A DNA stretch of 64,000 bases from positions 92,784,549 through 92,848,548 of the forward strand of contig CM053274.1 in assembly GCA_028583415.1 (NCBI GenBank), in the 5' to 3' direction. The DNA comes from Protea cynaroides. Lineage: Eukaryota > Streptophyta > Magnoliopsida > Proteales > Proteaceae. Of the stretch, positions 1-12,165 are shown piece by piece. Within the stretch, counting starts at the first letter, position 1. Each line of letters begins with the position of its first letter. The notes below the pieces were generated by a model that searched no databases, was not told the DNA's origin, and saw only the letters and a program-made list of their open reading frames with translations. The position numbers and the translations under genes are program-made.

Positions 1-1356
1 AGAAATCAATGATTTATTCATTCAAAATCAAACCAATTATGGCATGAGCTTGATTACAGATTGGTATGAACCTGATTATGCCGTTTGTAATTTATTCAGA
101 ATGAGTTTGATTATATACCCAGTAATAAATTTCATAATATAAGTATATTAATGTCTGACGTATGAGAATCAATTAATTTAAATAATATAATCAAACCCAA
201 TTTAAGTAAAGAACATCCATATATTTATATTCCTGTCACCCATGGGTTACCGTCGTTATACCCTACAATTAAGACAAAGGTACAGCCATGACATAGTCCG
301 CAGGATACTCCACCATATCCGCCTAAAGAAATCCAAAACCATTTTCTTACGTTTTGACTTCTGTTGAATTGAATGTAAAGGAGAGGAACCTCATATTTAT
401 GTCCAACCTATTACCCATCCAACACGTGGAAATTAACCCACTTGGCAAGTTCAAGGGTTGATCATTCTGAACCGTAATCGATCAATCGAACCAAAACCGG
501 TTTAGTTAAATATGGTTAGTTAAAATCGGTCGGTTTCAAATTTATTTAACTGATTAAATCCAGATTTCTAACTCTCATTGCCGGTTTTTTTTTTTATCGA
601 ATTTGATAGACTTTTACATTCATGTACGCATGATCTGATACGATTCTGGAAGAACGGAATCCAAGACTGGTACCATATTAATCCACATCAAACTCCTTAA
701 ATTAGCAAATACGGGATTAATCCCTCATAAGAGTAATATGGAATCATAGTAATTCATCAGGGTTACAAAACAATGTCCACAATGGTCCATTTGAGATGGG
801 CTAGTCTTTTCTAAGCTGCTCCACTCTCCTCCAAAGTCTCTGTTTGGCAATAAATAGTCATTTCTTAATGGCTTCACTCTGGCACCAGGTCAGTCATACT
901 GTAGCGAGAATAAGGTCCGAGGAACGACTACTTTAATTCCACTAATACGATCCAAGAAGAATTCGTCTCCTTTACTATCAATGTGAGCTTAAGCCCCTTA
1001 AGACCAATATGGGATAGTAACGGTTAAGGAATGTTGCGTTATAATGCAATTAAGAAATTGATTTAAGAAATTAAAATTAATTAATAAATTGATTTTATTT
1101 ATTTATTTTTTGGATAAAGATTGATTTATGTTCATTACATCTGGAATCGAACCATACCCGAACCGATTTAGGTATAATTTGAAAAGAATTTATTTTTAAA
1201 ATTGTAATTCACTTACTTCTAGAATTCCAAGATTAAGTCCCATAATTACCTGAACAGTTTCCTTATTTGTGGAGATTTATAAATTCCTTATTTAGGGAGA
1301 GATCTCGTGTTGTAATCCTTCCATGAAACGATTTTGACCCCATATTTAATACCTCT

Positions 1357-1365
1357 CTATAAATA
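1357..1365 (+). promoter_or_regulatory. TATA box of GT47 copy A
   Basis: CTATAAATA lies 44 bases before the chosen ATG (1409). The same element sits at the same distance in copy B (19421-19429), so it was kept after the duplication. A TATA box here implies transcription starting near 1390, which rules out the in-frame ATG at 1334. Confidence 0.7.
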
Positions 1366-1408
1366 TGAGAAAGAAGATGCTTCAGAAGAGAGAATTGAAG
1401 AAGAAACA

Positions 1409-4400
1409 ATGGCGGCAGCCTTGAGCTGTTCAGCCCATATCTTAGTTTTTCCTGCTTTGCTTCTTCTTCTTCTCCTCTGTTTATCACCCCTGAACCAGAA
1501 TTCTTTTTCAGACTTCTTCTTTCCTTCTTCTCCTTTCAGTTACAGAGAATTAATTAACAAGAAAACGCCAGCTTCCTCCCCTGCTCCTGCTCCTGCTCCT
1601 GCTCCAACTCCAATTCCAGCAACCAAGCCTTCATTTAATCCCACCAATATCAGTTACAGTCCTGCAACTGTTCCTCATATTAGAGTAAGTAAACCCAGAA
1701 TCTGGATGGTTTTTAGATTTATTTCTTTCATGGTTTTTAATGGGTTTTGCTGATTTTGATTCACTTGCAGAGGATTGAAGATAGTCTTGCCAGAGCACGT
1801 GCTGCAATTCATCAAGCTATCATCTCACGTAATTACACCTCTGATAAAGAAGAGCTTTTCATCCCCAGAGGATCAATTTACAGAAACCCATATGAATTTC
1901 ATCAGTTAAGATCCTCCTCTTACTTCCTTTTACATTTAACAGTTCTTTGTTCTTGGAAAGTTTTCTTTTCCTGGGTTCATACTGAAAGGGTTCATGACTT
2001 TTCAGTTTTCTAGGACGAAGTTTTTTTTTTTTTTTTTCTTTCGTTTTTTGAATCATTGATTCAGTCTCTGTTTGTATTCAAAACTTTTGGGTTTCTCCGT
2101 TTGTAGTTCCAGTCCATTTGATTTTGAACGTCACCCCAAAAAAAGAATTTTGTTTGACTGATGGTGTTTTTATAACCAACAAGAGGATGAAAGCTCATCC
2201 TTTCTATTAATTATGAAGTTGAAACCAGGCATTGCAGCCTTCATCAAACGGGTTAGGATGTTCGACACATATGCCAATGTATTATAATCTGTTCGATTAA
2301 CAATTGGCGGACTTGGCAATAGGAAATGGAATCCACATCCTTTTCTGCGGCAACTGGAACTGTCGACTGATCCATTAGTTAAAGTTCAATCGATACACAT
2401 ACCAATATATCGGTATGTACACTGAATAAAATCCAGCTGTTGGATCACTTTGACAGCCAAAAATACCACAGGAGAGGATTTCTATACATAGGAAATGATC
2501 TTTTTCTATTCTTTCATTATTTGAAAAGTATGAAAACCTTATCCTCCCATCACAATCTAACAATATTTGTTTAGGACTCATCAAAGAATTAGTATTGACT
2601 GGATTTAAAATTATTTCCGATTGATCCAATCCACTATGGTGAAGGAGATTATCTTCACCTGGGGTTTTAGTGGGGGCAAGATTATTATCTAGGAATAAGT
2701 GAGTGGATTCATTATCATGAATTCGTCTCGGGGCAATTATTGAATTGGCTATGAAATCGTCAACCGTTTTTAATTCTGAAACCTATTTAGGATAGGCTAT
2801 GAATGCACTTAAATCTTCTTTTTTTTCAGTTTTTTTTTTTCTTTCTTTTACTTATTAAAATACAATAAAATCAATTAAACTTCCTTCTTAGACTCAGTTT
2901 ATTATAAATAAATAAAAAAAGCTCAATTGAGCTGTAAAGGAAAATTAAAAGAAGAAAAGTGAAAATTTTTAAATCAAAAGAAGGAATTTTTTGAGGGTAA
3001 TCTTTGGTGTGACGGCAAAATTGTCATTTTACAAACTGGTAGTCACGGGTTTGGAACAAGAAAACAGCCTTTTCATGTTCTGGGGATAAGGCTACGTACA
3101 TTCTGTTTCTCTCCAGACCCTATAATAGCGGGAGTCTCGTGCACTGAGACGTCCATTTTTAAAAGAAGAAACTTTTATAGCTACAACACAATATGATTGT
3201 GTATAGCTACCTTAATTTCTTACTATATTTAATTATGATAAATATTAGATGTAAATCTTATTTTATTATATTTGGTTATTGACTCCTAAAAATTTAGAAC
3301 TTACAAAGTTTGATACATGATCCAGGAGTCATATTGAGATGATGAAAAGGTTCAAGATATGGACGTACAGGGAAGGAGAGCCACCCCTTGTTCATGATGG
3401 CCCCCTTAACAACATATACTCTACAGAAGGGCAGTTCATTGATGAGATGGAGAGTGGGCTTAGCCCGTTTACAGCCCATAACCCTGATGAGGCCCATACC
3501 TTCTTCCTTCCCTTCAGTGTTGCTAATGTCATTCATTACCTCTACAGACCCCTTGTTTCCTACTCAAGAGAACCATTGCAGCGCTTTGCTGTAGACTATG
3601 TCAGCATTATATCAAAGAAATATCCATACTGGAATAGAAGCAGTGGGGCCGACCATTTCATGGTCTCTTGCCATGATTGGGTAACTCTCTCTCTCTCTTA
3701 AAAAATATTATAGGGGTAGGTAGGGGTGTCAATGGGTCTGGTATAATCGATTTTCGATTATTTAATACCTTGCATTGTGATTGTGATTGGCCTGTTTAGT
3801 TATTCGAGTTTCAAAAGCTAGGCATGAACATTTTTACATTTTGTTGATCAATTTTCGATCAACAATCTGGCTCATGCTAAACGGACTAATACCAAAATGA
3901 TTAAAGATACTTTTCCAGACCAAACCGTTCTATTTTAACCAAAACCAAATCGGATTTTTATTTTTTTTTGGGTAGGTAGAGCCCCAAGGAGAGTGCTTAG
4001 TGGTCATGTTTCGGGCAAAAAACTAAGGGTGTCAACGGGCCGGTCCGGACTGGTTTCGGTCCTGGTTGAACTGGTGTCGGGTTTTATAAGTCTAGCCCAA
4101 AATATGTCCATTAAGAGTTCAAGCTGGATTGGGCTACGCTGGACACAATAACTAACGGGCTGGTCCGGTATCGGCTTGTTATCGGACTAGGCTTATTGAG
4201 GTGATTTCGGGCTGATTCGGTCCGGACCGGGCTTTTCAAGCTTATCGGTTCTTTTATATGAAAGATATATAGCCTATTTTATTATTTCTATCTAGAAAAT
4301 TAGCATCATTCCTTCTATATGTATGTAATTCAGTAAATTATAACAATTAACATACTATTTTCAACTATAGATTTATATAATCTTTCGAATTAAGAAGTGA

Positions 4401-5884
4401 ACTATAATAGTGTAATATAATCCATTAAAATTTAAAACCATTAAAATTAAGAAACTGGGCCCCGATGGACCTTACCGGTGTTTGGGTTAGGTATTATTGC
4501 TTCGGGCTAGTTCGGGCTTCTTAACTGGCCTGTCCAGTCTGGTTTCGGTCTGGACTGAAATGGTGTCTCGCTTTATAAGCCAAGACCAAAACCTGTCAAT
4601 TAAGGTTATGTCTGGACTGGGTTCGGGTTATATCGGGCCAGCTCAGCCTGTGCTACCGGGCCGGGCCCATTTTTGACACCCTTACCAAAGACTATGGAAA
4701 TTACCAGTCGAGTTGGGCTAACCCATTGGGTGTCCAACAAGGCAGTCTATTAGAGACCAACCCGATAGTTGCCCGAACCGAAAGTTTGGTTGGACCAAAT
4801 TAAACCGATACCCTTACGCTGTATTTTATGTAGGCAAGATTATCCTTGGATGGTAGACTTGGAGAGTGTGTGTGTGTGTGTCTCTGGTTTGGAAATCAAA
4901 TTCCACCACGTGGAAGGGTCAAACTCCGACCTTTAGAAATTTAGGAAATTGTTTGGATTAAGCACACGTCAAATTTTATACCCAAATTCAAGCATTTTTG
5001 TCACATGTATTTGTATTCTCATGCATACAGCTTCTGGTTCGTTGATCACTATCAAGTCTCTTCTGATTTTCTAATGTTTTGTTTTGCCACATGGAAAATT
5101 CTATTTGGGCTGCAATTTGAAAAGTGAGCAGATAACCTTGGGGTCTATCTATTCAAAGAATTTCAATCCAATCTGATCTACCATGTGAAACTCACTAGGC
5201 TATATACTTGTGAAATTACAGGGACCAGACATTAATGGAGGAGATCCAAAGCTTTTTCAAAATCTCATTAGAGTTCTATGCAATGCAAACACATCTGAAG
5301 GCTTCCAACCAAGAAGAGATGTCTCTCTACCAGAAGCTAACCTTTATTACGGAACCCTCGGAATGCCAGGAAGGGGTCAATCTCCCCGAAACCGACCGAT
5401 CTTTGCATTCTTCGCGGGTGGGTATCATGGCTACATAAGAAAATTACTACTAGATCATTGGAAAGACAAGGATAATGATATCCAAGTCCATGAATACCTC
5501 CCAAAGGATCAAAATTATAACAAATTAATGGGTCAAAGTAAGTTTTGCTTGTGCCCAAGTGGTTATGAAGTTGCAAGTCCTAGGATCATTGAAGCCATAT
5601 ACTCAGGTTGTGTTCCTGTGTTAATTTCCGATCATTACGCGTTACCATTCAGTGATGTTCTTAATTGGAGCCAATTTACAGTTCAGATTCCAGTGGAGAA
5701 GATACCGGAGATTAAGACAATCTTACAAGGTATCAGTCAAGCTAAGTATTTGAGATTACAGATGAGGGTGATAAGAGTGCAAAGACATTTTCAACTTCAT
5801 AGACCTGCTAAGCCTTTTGATCTCCTACACATGGTTCTCCATTCAGTTTGGATAAGGAGACTTGATCTAAGATTGCCATGTTGA
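1409..5884 (+). CDS. GT47 exostosin-family glycosyltransferase, copy A (4 exons)
   Basis: Exons 1409-1684, 1771-1904, 3326-3680 and 5222-5884 join in frame with GT-AG borders to about 475 residues. The protein looks like a type II Golgi membrane glycosyltransferase of the plant GT47 'probable glycosyltransferase At5g03795' type: short N-terminus, Leu-rich membrane anchor at about 11-27, Pro/Ala stem at about 55-75, then the exostosin domain from FKIWTYREGEPP (about 146). Visible family motifs are CHDW (252-255), FAFFAGG (about 316-322), KFCLCPSGYE and the RIIEA glutamate region (about 362-380), followed by SGCVPV. Family members transfer sugars to wall polysaccharides or glycoproteins; donor and acceptor cannot be read here. 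ATG 1409 was chosen because a TATA box lies just upstream and copy B conserves this start. No internal stop or frameshift was seen. Intron 2 holds a SINE and intron 3 a nested MITE. Confidence 0.88.
2993..3160 (+). mobile_element. tRNA-derived SINE in intron 2 of GT47 copy A
   Basis: About 168 bases with a pol III-like head (TGGTGTGACGGC, then GTCACGGGTTTGGAAC resembling a degenerate B box) and a body typical of abundant plant SINEs (GGATAAGGCTACGTACATTC, CTCGTGCACTG). It ends in a T run. Near-direct repeats flank it: AAAAGAAGGAATTTTTT (2976-2992) and AAAAGAAGAAACTTTT (3161-3176). Copy B has only one such site (about 20805-20825) and no SINE, so the insertion followed the duplication. Confidence 0.75.
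3721..4816. mobile_element. Old hAT-like MITE in intron 3 of copy A, carrying a nested element
   Basis: It begins TAGGGGTGTCAATGGG and ends near GATACCCTTA, a degenerate inverted end. The related stretch in copy B (about 21364-21757) shows that this MITE predates the GT47 duplication. In copy A it is split by the 4024-4684 insertion. No coding capacity was seen. Confidence 0.5.
4024..4684. mobile_element. Non-autonomous hAT element nested in the intron 3 MITE
   Basis: A 661-base element has perfect 12-base terminal inverted repeats, TAAGGGTGTCAA and TTGACACCCTTA. The 8-base target duplication is slightly decayed: CAAAAAAC (4016-4023) and CCAAAGAC (4685-4692). The empty site is visible in copy B near 21616-21630 (GGGCCAAAGACTATGG). 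An 8-base duplication with short inverted repeats fits the hAT superfamily. The interior is rich in CGGGCC/CCGGTC words and has no ORF. A relative lies at 16453-17068. Confidence 0.85.
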
Positions 5885-7029
5885 TTACCATGTTACCTTT
5901 TATGAACAATTGAGAAACTCACTTTGTTACAATTTTTGTAGAATTTGTTATTTTCTCGTCTTTGATTTGTACCTAGAGTGTTCATTTCTCTTCTTTTCCT
6001 CTATCTCTTGTAGTGTAGAAGTCAACTATGGACACCGGTAAAAAAATGAGAATACGTATGCCAATTGAAGTACATTTGTGCATATAAAATGGTAATCCAC
6101 ATAGAAATTGGAATATTATTATACCTGCCAAGGTTGGGTTTGTAGGTGTGAAAAACAAACCCTAATCGTGATGAAGAAAAGTAAAATAGAATATTAACAT
6201 GGTTTGGAAAAATTGTCTACGTCTACTGTGAGATAGAACTGTTTCACTCTCAATGGAAATAAGATTTTCGGCCTCCTGTCTTGCATATAATTTCTTGGCT
6301 ATCAATTTATAGTGAAACCCATACGTTTGAAGAAATACCCATGTAACCCTAAAAAAAAATTCTTACATTATTTGAAGCCAAAAAGAAAAAAAAAAAAAGC
6401 AAACAAACAAACAAATTCCTTAATCCATATTTTATCTGTTATTATGTTATAAAGCTGGTTGGTCAGTTGATCTCTTATTTTTCGAGTATTTCTTTTTCTC
6501 TTGTTACAAGAGACCTAAATAGCATTGCTGACTCTCTAGCAAGAAGCAAGGAGGACTATGCGATAACGTCGACAACAATGTGGCCTATATTTTGATTCTT
6601 AATTGCAAGCTTGATGCTTAGCGCCATCAATTCGTAATTTGTGCTCTCATCAAAAGATTTCTTGTTGCTTAAAAAAGAAAAAGGAACCCCATAATGCAAG
6701 TGTGGGATTCTTTCCCACCCGGTTCCAATTTTATTTTTATTTTTTTACATTTTATTTCTTCTTTAGTCGTGTGGCCTTTCATTCGTGCTACTCAGATACC
6801 ATCCATTTCATGTGCTCAATTAATAAGGTGTGGGAGATTCCCTGTCCCTAAATTTTTATTTAGGTTCATAAAGTATGTGTTCTTAGTATGTACTTTCTTC
6901 TCACATTCTCCTTCTCTCTCCTTAAAATCCAAGTCCCCTCCTAATGAACTAGCTACAGGCTCTTTTAGTACTCTGACCCCTTTCCCCCACTAGTGTGTAT
7001 ATTCTCAAATACACCTATTGCATGTGGAT
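5885..7029. other. 3' flank of GT47 copy A
   Basis: No gene was found. The stretch is alignable by eye with the 3' flank of copy B (22894-24069). At about 6500-6600 it holds a decayed retroelement RNase H tail (see copy B, 23527-23686). Confidence 0.6.
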
Positions 7030-7515
7030 TAGGGGTGTGAACGGGTCAGTTTGGTAAGGTTTTGGTTCGGATCAAATCAGTCTCTGGCTTTTTAGGGGCA
7101 GCCCAAAACATGTTCAATAAGGAATCCGGGCTTGGGTGGGCTGCACTGTACACATTAGTTAACGGGCCGATCTGGTGTTGGTTTGTTATCGACTGGCTTA
7201 ATGTACTTTTATCTGTCCGCTATTGATTCGGTTTCGATTTACTACATGTATGTGTATTTAAAAAGTTGGATTAATGGGTCCTATCGAGCCATTATCGGGT
7301 TAGTTCGATTTCAGTGGTGGTTTCCTACATATATTTAATAAAATATTTACTTAATGAGACTCTTATCAGTCCATTATTAAACTGGTTTGGCTGGTTTGAT
7401 TTTGGTTTTTCATGAGATTCTATAAACACAACCCAAATACTGTACAATAAAATTCAATTTTGATTTGATCCAAGTCAAATTGGATTAGTTCGGATTGAAC
7501 CCAATTTTGACACCC
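7030..7515. mobile_element. hAT-like MITE, 3' of copy A
   Basis: It starts TAGGGGTGTGAACGGG and ends TTTTGACACCC, matching the inverted ends of the TAGGGGTGTCAA family. A shortened copy of the same insertion is at 24070-24270 behind copy B, so this insertion predates the tandem duplication. No clear 8-base target duplication survives. Confidence 0.6.
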
Positions 7516-7761
7516 AAATACTGTACAATAATATTCCCAATTTTTATTCATTAGAACATAAGATATGATTAGAGGTTATTTTAAATAGTTTATTAGTGGA
7601 TTTTTTTAATTGCCAGGACACTCTCACCCAATTTTTTTTTTTTTTTGTTTTTGGGGGGTGGTACATATATACTAGATTTTATTTGGTTTTTTATTTGCCT
7701 ATGCAGAGATTTGATTCCCCAACTTAAATGGATGAAGAACAACGTCCAAGAAGGTCAGGCA

Positions 7762-8266
7762 TAGGGCTGTAATTGGGTCGGATTTTTTAAAACCCTAACT
7801 CTAATCTTGATTATTTAAACTTAATCCTAATCCAGTCCAACCCTGTCAGGGTCAGAAAATGTACAACCCCAATCCTAATCCTAACCCTGGCAGGGTTGGG
7901 CCTAACCCTAACCTATCCTGATTGACCCTGACAGGGCTGGGTTGAGTCGAGTTAACCTTGATTAACCCTGATTTAGGATCAGATTGACCTTGATTGGCCC
8001 TGAAACATATAATAAATTGTCAAATAACATACATATAACAATTATAACTTAAAGATATAACAAACACAAATATATATATATATATAGGGTTGGGTCGGGC
8101 CGGGCTCAACCCATGGGATCAATCCTAACCCAACTCAACTCTGCCAAGGTTGATAAAAATTTAAGTTCTAACCCAGCCCTATAGGGTTCGGGCCGGGTTC
8201 AACCCTGTCAGGGTTCAGGATGGGTTTAGGTGGGATTGAGTTGTCAGGGTAAAACTTGCACCCCTA
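7762..8266. mobile_element. hAT MITE with AACCCTG-rich interior
   Basis: A 505-base element with inverted ends TAGGGCTGTAA and TTGCACCCCTA. It is flanked by an 8-base target duplication GTCAGGCA (7754-7761) and GTCAAGCA (8267-8274). The interior is dominated by repeated variants of AACCCTGACAGGGTTGGG. No coding potential. Confidence 0.8.
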
Positions 8267-9174
8267 GTCAAGCATGGAGTCATGCATACTCATGCCACAC
8301 AAACAAGGTGGTGATATCCCAACCCCTTTTTCATTAGGATTATCATTCAAGAGGTTCAAAATCTCAAAGGGAAGAGTAAGAGAGACGGTTGGGAGGTTTA
8401 GGGTTAAGGATTTTTTATTTCTATTTAATTTAATCGGTGTAAACAGGCCATTGTTGGGTTGAGATGAAATCTGTTTACCAATGGAAATCGTTAGTTTAAA
8501 TTGTTTAAAAAACTGCACCAACCCGATTATGTAAATGGTGTGAAAATCGAAAACAAAGCCGAACTGTTTACTAAACTATTTGGTGGTTCCTATGTAAATG
8601 GTTCTAGTCTATTTCGATAAACGGTTTCACTGTATCTTAAGCTAGGATTACTCAAACTTGACCGATCAAACTGGACCAAACAATAATAAGACCAATTTCT
8701 GATTCATGGTCTTTTGGTCCGGTCCAATTTTTATTACTATGGTTGGGAGTGGGACTTGTGAGTTGGGGTTAGTCACTCCCAAGTCCCACCGTTGTGGTGG
8801 CCTTCTATGTCATTTCCTCAAATACTTTGTCAAAATCATGCAGAATGGGACTGATCAATAGTTTTTGAATATATATATATATATATATAAAAGACTGTAA
8901 TGTTCGATACGTTCTATTCATTCTTCCTTTGTTATATAGACAAACGACACCTCACCAACTAGTGTCTAACCAATTCAATCGTTATCATATTATTCTTAAC
9001 AGCTATTCTGTTATAACCTTCCTAGGGTTACACATTTGTTACCAGCCTGTAATCCTTCCTTACCATGTAGTATGTCTACATGTTGTTAGATGATTTTGGT
9101 GGTGTGGCTCGTCATGGTATCCAGCATGTTCTTCATCTAGGTCAAGTGGTTTGGTAACTGCAACATCAATCCTA
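8267..9174. other. Intergenic, no gene recognised
   Basis: AT-rich DNA with an (AT)n run at about 8869-8889. The short open frames on both strands have no recognisable protein features. Confidence 0.5.
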
Positions 9175-9183
9175 TTGAGATCC

Positions 9184-9413
9184 GTCTCTTCCTTGTATTT
9201 CAGGGAGGAGGGAGACGCTTCCATCGGATGGTCGATATGTGATTTTTGAGAAAATCTGAGCTTCACGTCCAAGCAAACACCCCCTGTCAGTTCGACTTGT
9301 CAACTAGGTGTCAGTTGGGACGTGGAACTTGAATTTTTCCAAAAACCACGTGTCAGCCATCTGATGGGGCGTCTCCCTCCTCCTTTAAATACAGGAGGAG
9401 ACAATTCGGATCC
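9184..9413. mobile_element. Foldback MITE (GTCTCCTCC family), member 1
   Basis: Two arms of about 100 bases (left from about 9184, right ending 9413) are inverted copies containing GTCTC, GGAGGAGGGAGACG and CACGTCC words, around a loop near ACCCCCTGTCAGTTCGACTT. A perfect 9-base direct repeat TTGAGATCC flanks it (9175-9183 and 9414-9422), which is the Mutator-type target duplication length. The loop resembles that of member 2 at 47637. Small ORFs inside are by-products of the palindrome. Confidence 0.75.
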
Positions 9414-10196
9414 TTGAGATCCACATGCTTAGTTATAACAATGAATAGATCGGTCTCTCTCTCCTCAAAGGTGGGATTTGACTCAGCATCTGACACGTCA
9501 ACTTCAACCTCGTAGGTGGAATTCCAGGCTTTCATCATCCTCCACATAACTCGTTCTAGATTTATTTTCTATCATACGATCAGACGGTTCATAGTTGGGA
9601 TGCGAAGAAAATGTTGACCCAGTTAGCAGTCTTGTTTCATCCTCATGAGAGTTAATGCTTTGACTGTTCTAGTCATATGCTGTGGTATCATATAAGTTTT
9701 TTTTTATGAAGGATCCCTATTGGCTATGTCATCCTTGTGCTGGCATGGGCATGATTTTAATTCACGGTATCAGAACAGGTATCGGATACTTAGGAAATCA
9801 AGAATGGACTACATAGAAGCCATATCCAATTTGACGCTGTTTCAATCTCTAACAAGCCTTTGATGGGTTTTATCTCATTTGGACCAGTTTAAATTAAGTT
9901 CAACTATGGTTTTATGTTGAAATGTCCAGTTCAACCAACCAATACATATGTCATAAGGTCTCATGTTCATATGTCAATTTAGTTCCATTGGAGTTCTCCA
10001 AGTAGCAAATATAACTTCAAAATTTCAGGAATCTAAGAGAATGCAAAGTAACAATAGACTCATACAGTAAATGAGCATATAGATACATGGAATGCATGTC
10101 AATACACAAGAGATTATTTAATTGAATTATATTTTGAAATTTGACATAATAATAGTTAATAATCAAAATTGTCACATCATCATATTGCACTTGACA

Positions 10197-10198
<2 letters not shown>

Positions 10199-10267
<69 letters not shown>

Positions 10268-10310
10268 ACATAATGAAAATACACACACACACACGTGACA
10301 TAATGAAAAT
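10199..10310. repeat. (AC)n microsatellite with a duplicated edge
   Basis: About 33 AC units run to 10264. Then a 30-base block (AC run plus GTGACATAATGAAAAT) appears twice in tandem, ending at 10280 and 10310. Confidence 0.95.
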
Positions 10311-10578
10311 AGTCAGCATGGATTAAGTCATTTCGAGGTTGAATGAGAATCATTCCACTTGCACCTAAAAGAGGAAAGAAACAACACTTAACACCCTTGT
10401 GTGAAGAGTCCGAAGACAGTAAAATGAGTCAATCTCAGAACCTTCTGTTTCCTAAGACATAGGTTCCTTGCAAACTAAGCTACCGTCTTGCCACATCATA
10501 TATGATGTATTTTTATCACATCCCTGACGATATAATCTTTATTGGGATTATTTGATCAATGGGATGAAATTAAAAAAA

Positions 10579-12165
10579 GAATAAATTTCAACTATTCCCC
10601 ATAATACTTTCGAAACATCACCTACCACCCATAATTTTCAAAAAACATCAATTACACCCAAATAATTGACAGAGGTGACGGAAATGAGTGTTAGACCGTT
10701 TTAGCCGTTATGTTTTTAATTGAAATTTTTTAAAAACTAACAAAATTACTAAAATAACCCTGATCATTTCGATTTTATAAACAGTCCAATCCTCTTAGGG
10801 TTGGACTCTCCTCCTCTGCTAAGAACTGATCTTGTTCTCCTCTTCGAAGAGAAACCTACAACTGCCATAGCTGAAGTCCGATTCTGTTGCAACAACTGCT
10901 GAATCTTCTCAGGCCACCGGTGAATAGGTAAATTAAGTTATCCCCTTAATCCCCTCTCTTTCCTTTCCTCTCTCCCTCCCTCATCGTTCTCCCCTCTTTC
11001 TTTTTCTTCATTGTTCTCCCATACTGAAAGATCAAGAGATCAATTCAAGAAGAATTAGAGGACGATATAAATGATTTGCGCAAAGAAATTCAGGACTCAG
11101 AAAAATCCAAGAACCAGCCACTCAAAGAACTTGGGGACTTGAAAGAATCTCGTAGCCCAGATCGACGGATCAAGAACCAGATCTGAATTCCTTTTAATCG
11201 TTTCGATTATCATCATCATAGTTGTGAACGGCTGGCCATTGAGGAGGATGAAGATAATGAAGAGAACCAAATCTGATTTCCACATCTCCTCACATAGCAG
11301 ATCGTTTTCCAGAAGATTCAAGAACAGCAGCAACCTGGAAACAAGAGAAGGAAAAAAAAAAGATTTTGCTCTAAAAATTGTCTCGATTTTGATTTGACGG
11401 AAGGAAGTTTTTCGTCTCTGATACAAAGGCAGAGAATCTAGTTCAGATCGACAGTAGCAAAATAGAATAGGAAAATCAGGTTTAGAATATGGAAAACAGA
11501 CCAATACTAAATTGAAACAGCACATAAAATCGTCGAAATCAGATCTAAATCTGTAAATCTGAGACAAACTAAACCCCATCAGTAATCAGTAACCTTGTTA
11601 TAGCAACAATCGTTCAGTAAAATCCCAAACCCGAGAGCAAGTAGGTTGAAGAAGCAAAACAAAAAAACAGATCTATGACAATTTCGATGAAGCGTGGATG
11701 GAATTGAAACAGAACTGTCAATAAGCTAAAACAGAATAACTTACTTGTTTAATGGAGGAAAAGAGAGAGGACCACTGCGTCGTCGTCGTGGTGATGGGGA
11801 AGAAGACCATTGCGTCATCGTCGGCGGAGACTATCGACGAAAGTTTTCTCTGCTTTCTTCCGTTGAAGTCGGGCTTACCATTTAGGGGTTTAGGGTCAGT
11901 TTTCATTTTTTTTTTTTTTTTTTTTGCTAAGAGGGTCACTTAACTGAGTGAGGGTAAAAAAGTCTTTCAACTTATCTGTTAGGATATTATAATCCAATTA
12001 AAATTCGTTTTTGATGACATCAGCAACTAACGGGATTGATTAAACGGAATGGACCTATTTGATTAACGGTGGTAAACGTTTAAGTGGTAGTTGATGTTTT
12101 TTTAAAAAGTATGGGTGGTAGGTGAGGTTTTCGAAACTATTATGAGGGGTAGCTGAAATTTATTC
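10579..12165. mobile_element. Mutator-like element 1 (non-autonomous, 1.59 kb)
   Basis: The termini match as inverted repeats for about 90 bases: left GAATAAATTTCAACTATTCC, right end reading GAATAAATTTCAGCTACCCC on the other strand. The flanks carry an exact direct repeat ATTAAAAAAA at 10569-10578 and 12166-12175 (9 or 10 bases; the A run blurs the edge). Long inverted repeats and a 9-10-base duplication fit MULEs. I recognise no transposase inside. The interior has a 160-codon minus-strand open frame (11097-11579) and a 63-codon plus-strand one (11752-11943) of unknown meaning. Confidence 0.8.

Noticed and set aside
1334..1408. In-frame upstream ATG extending GT47 copy A by 25 residues
   Set aside because: It lies upstream of the conserved TATA box, has no counterpart in copy B, and would place charged residues ahead of the membrane anchor.
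10199..10310. CRISPR-like spaced repeat
   Set aside because: It is a plain AC microsatellite with one tandem duplication in a plant genome.
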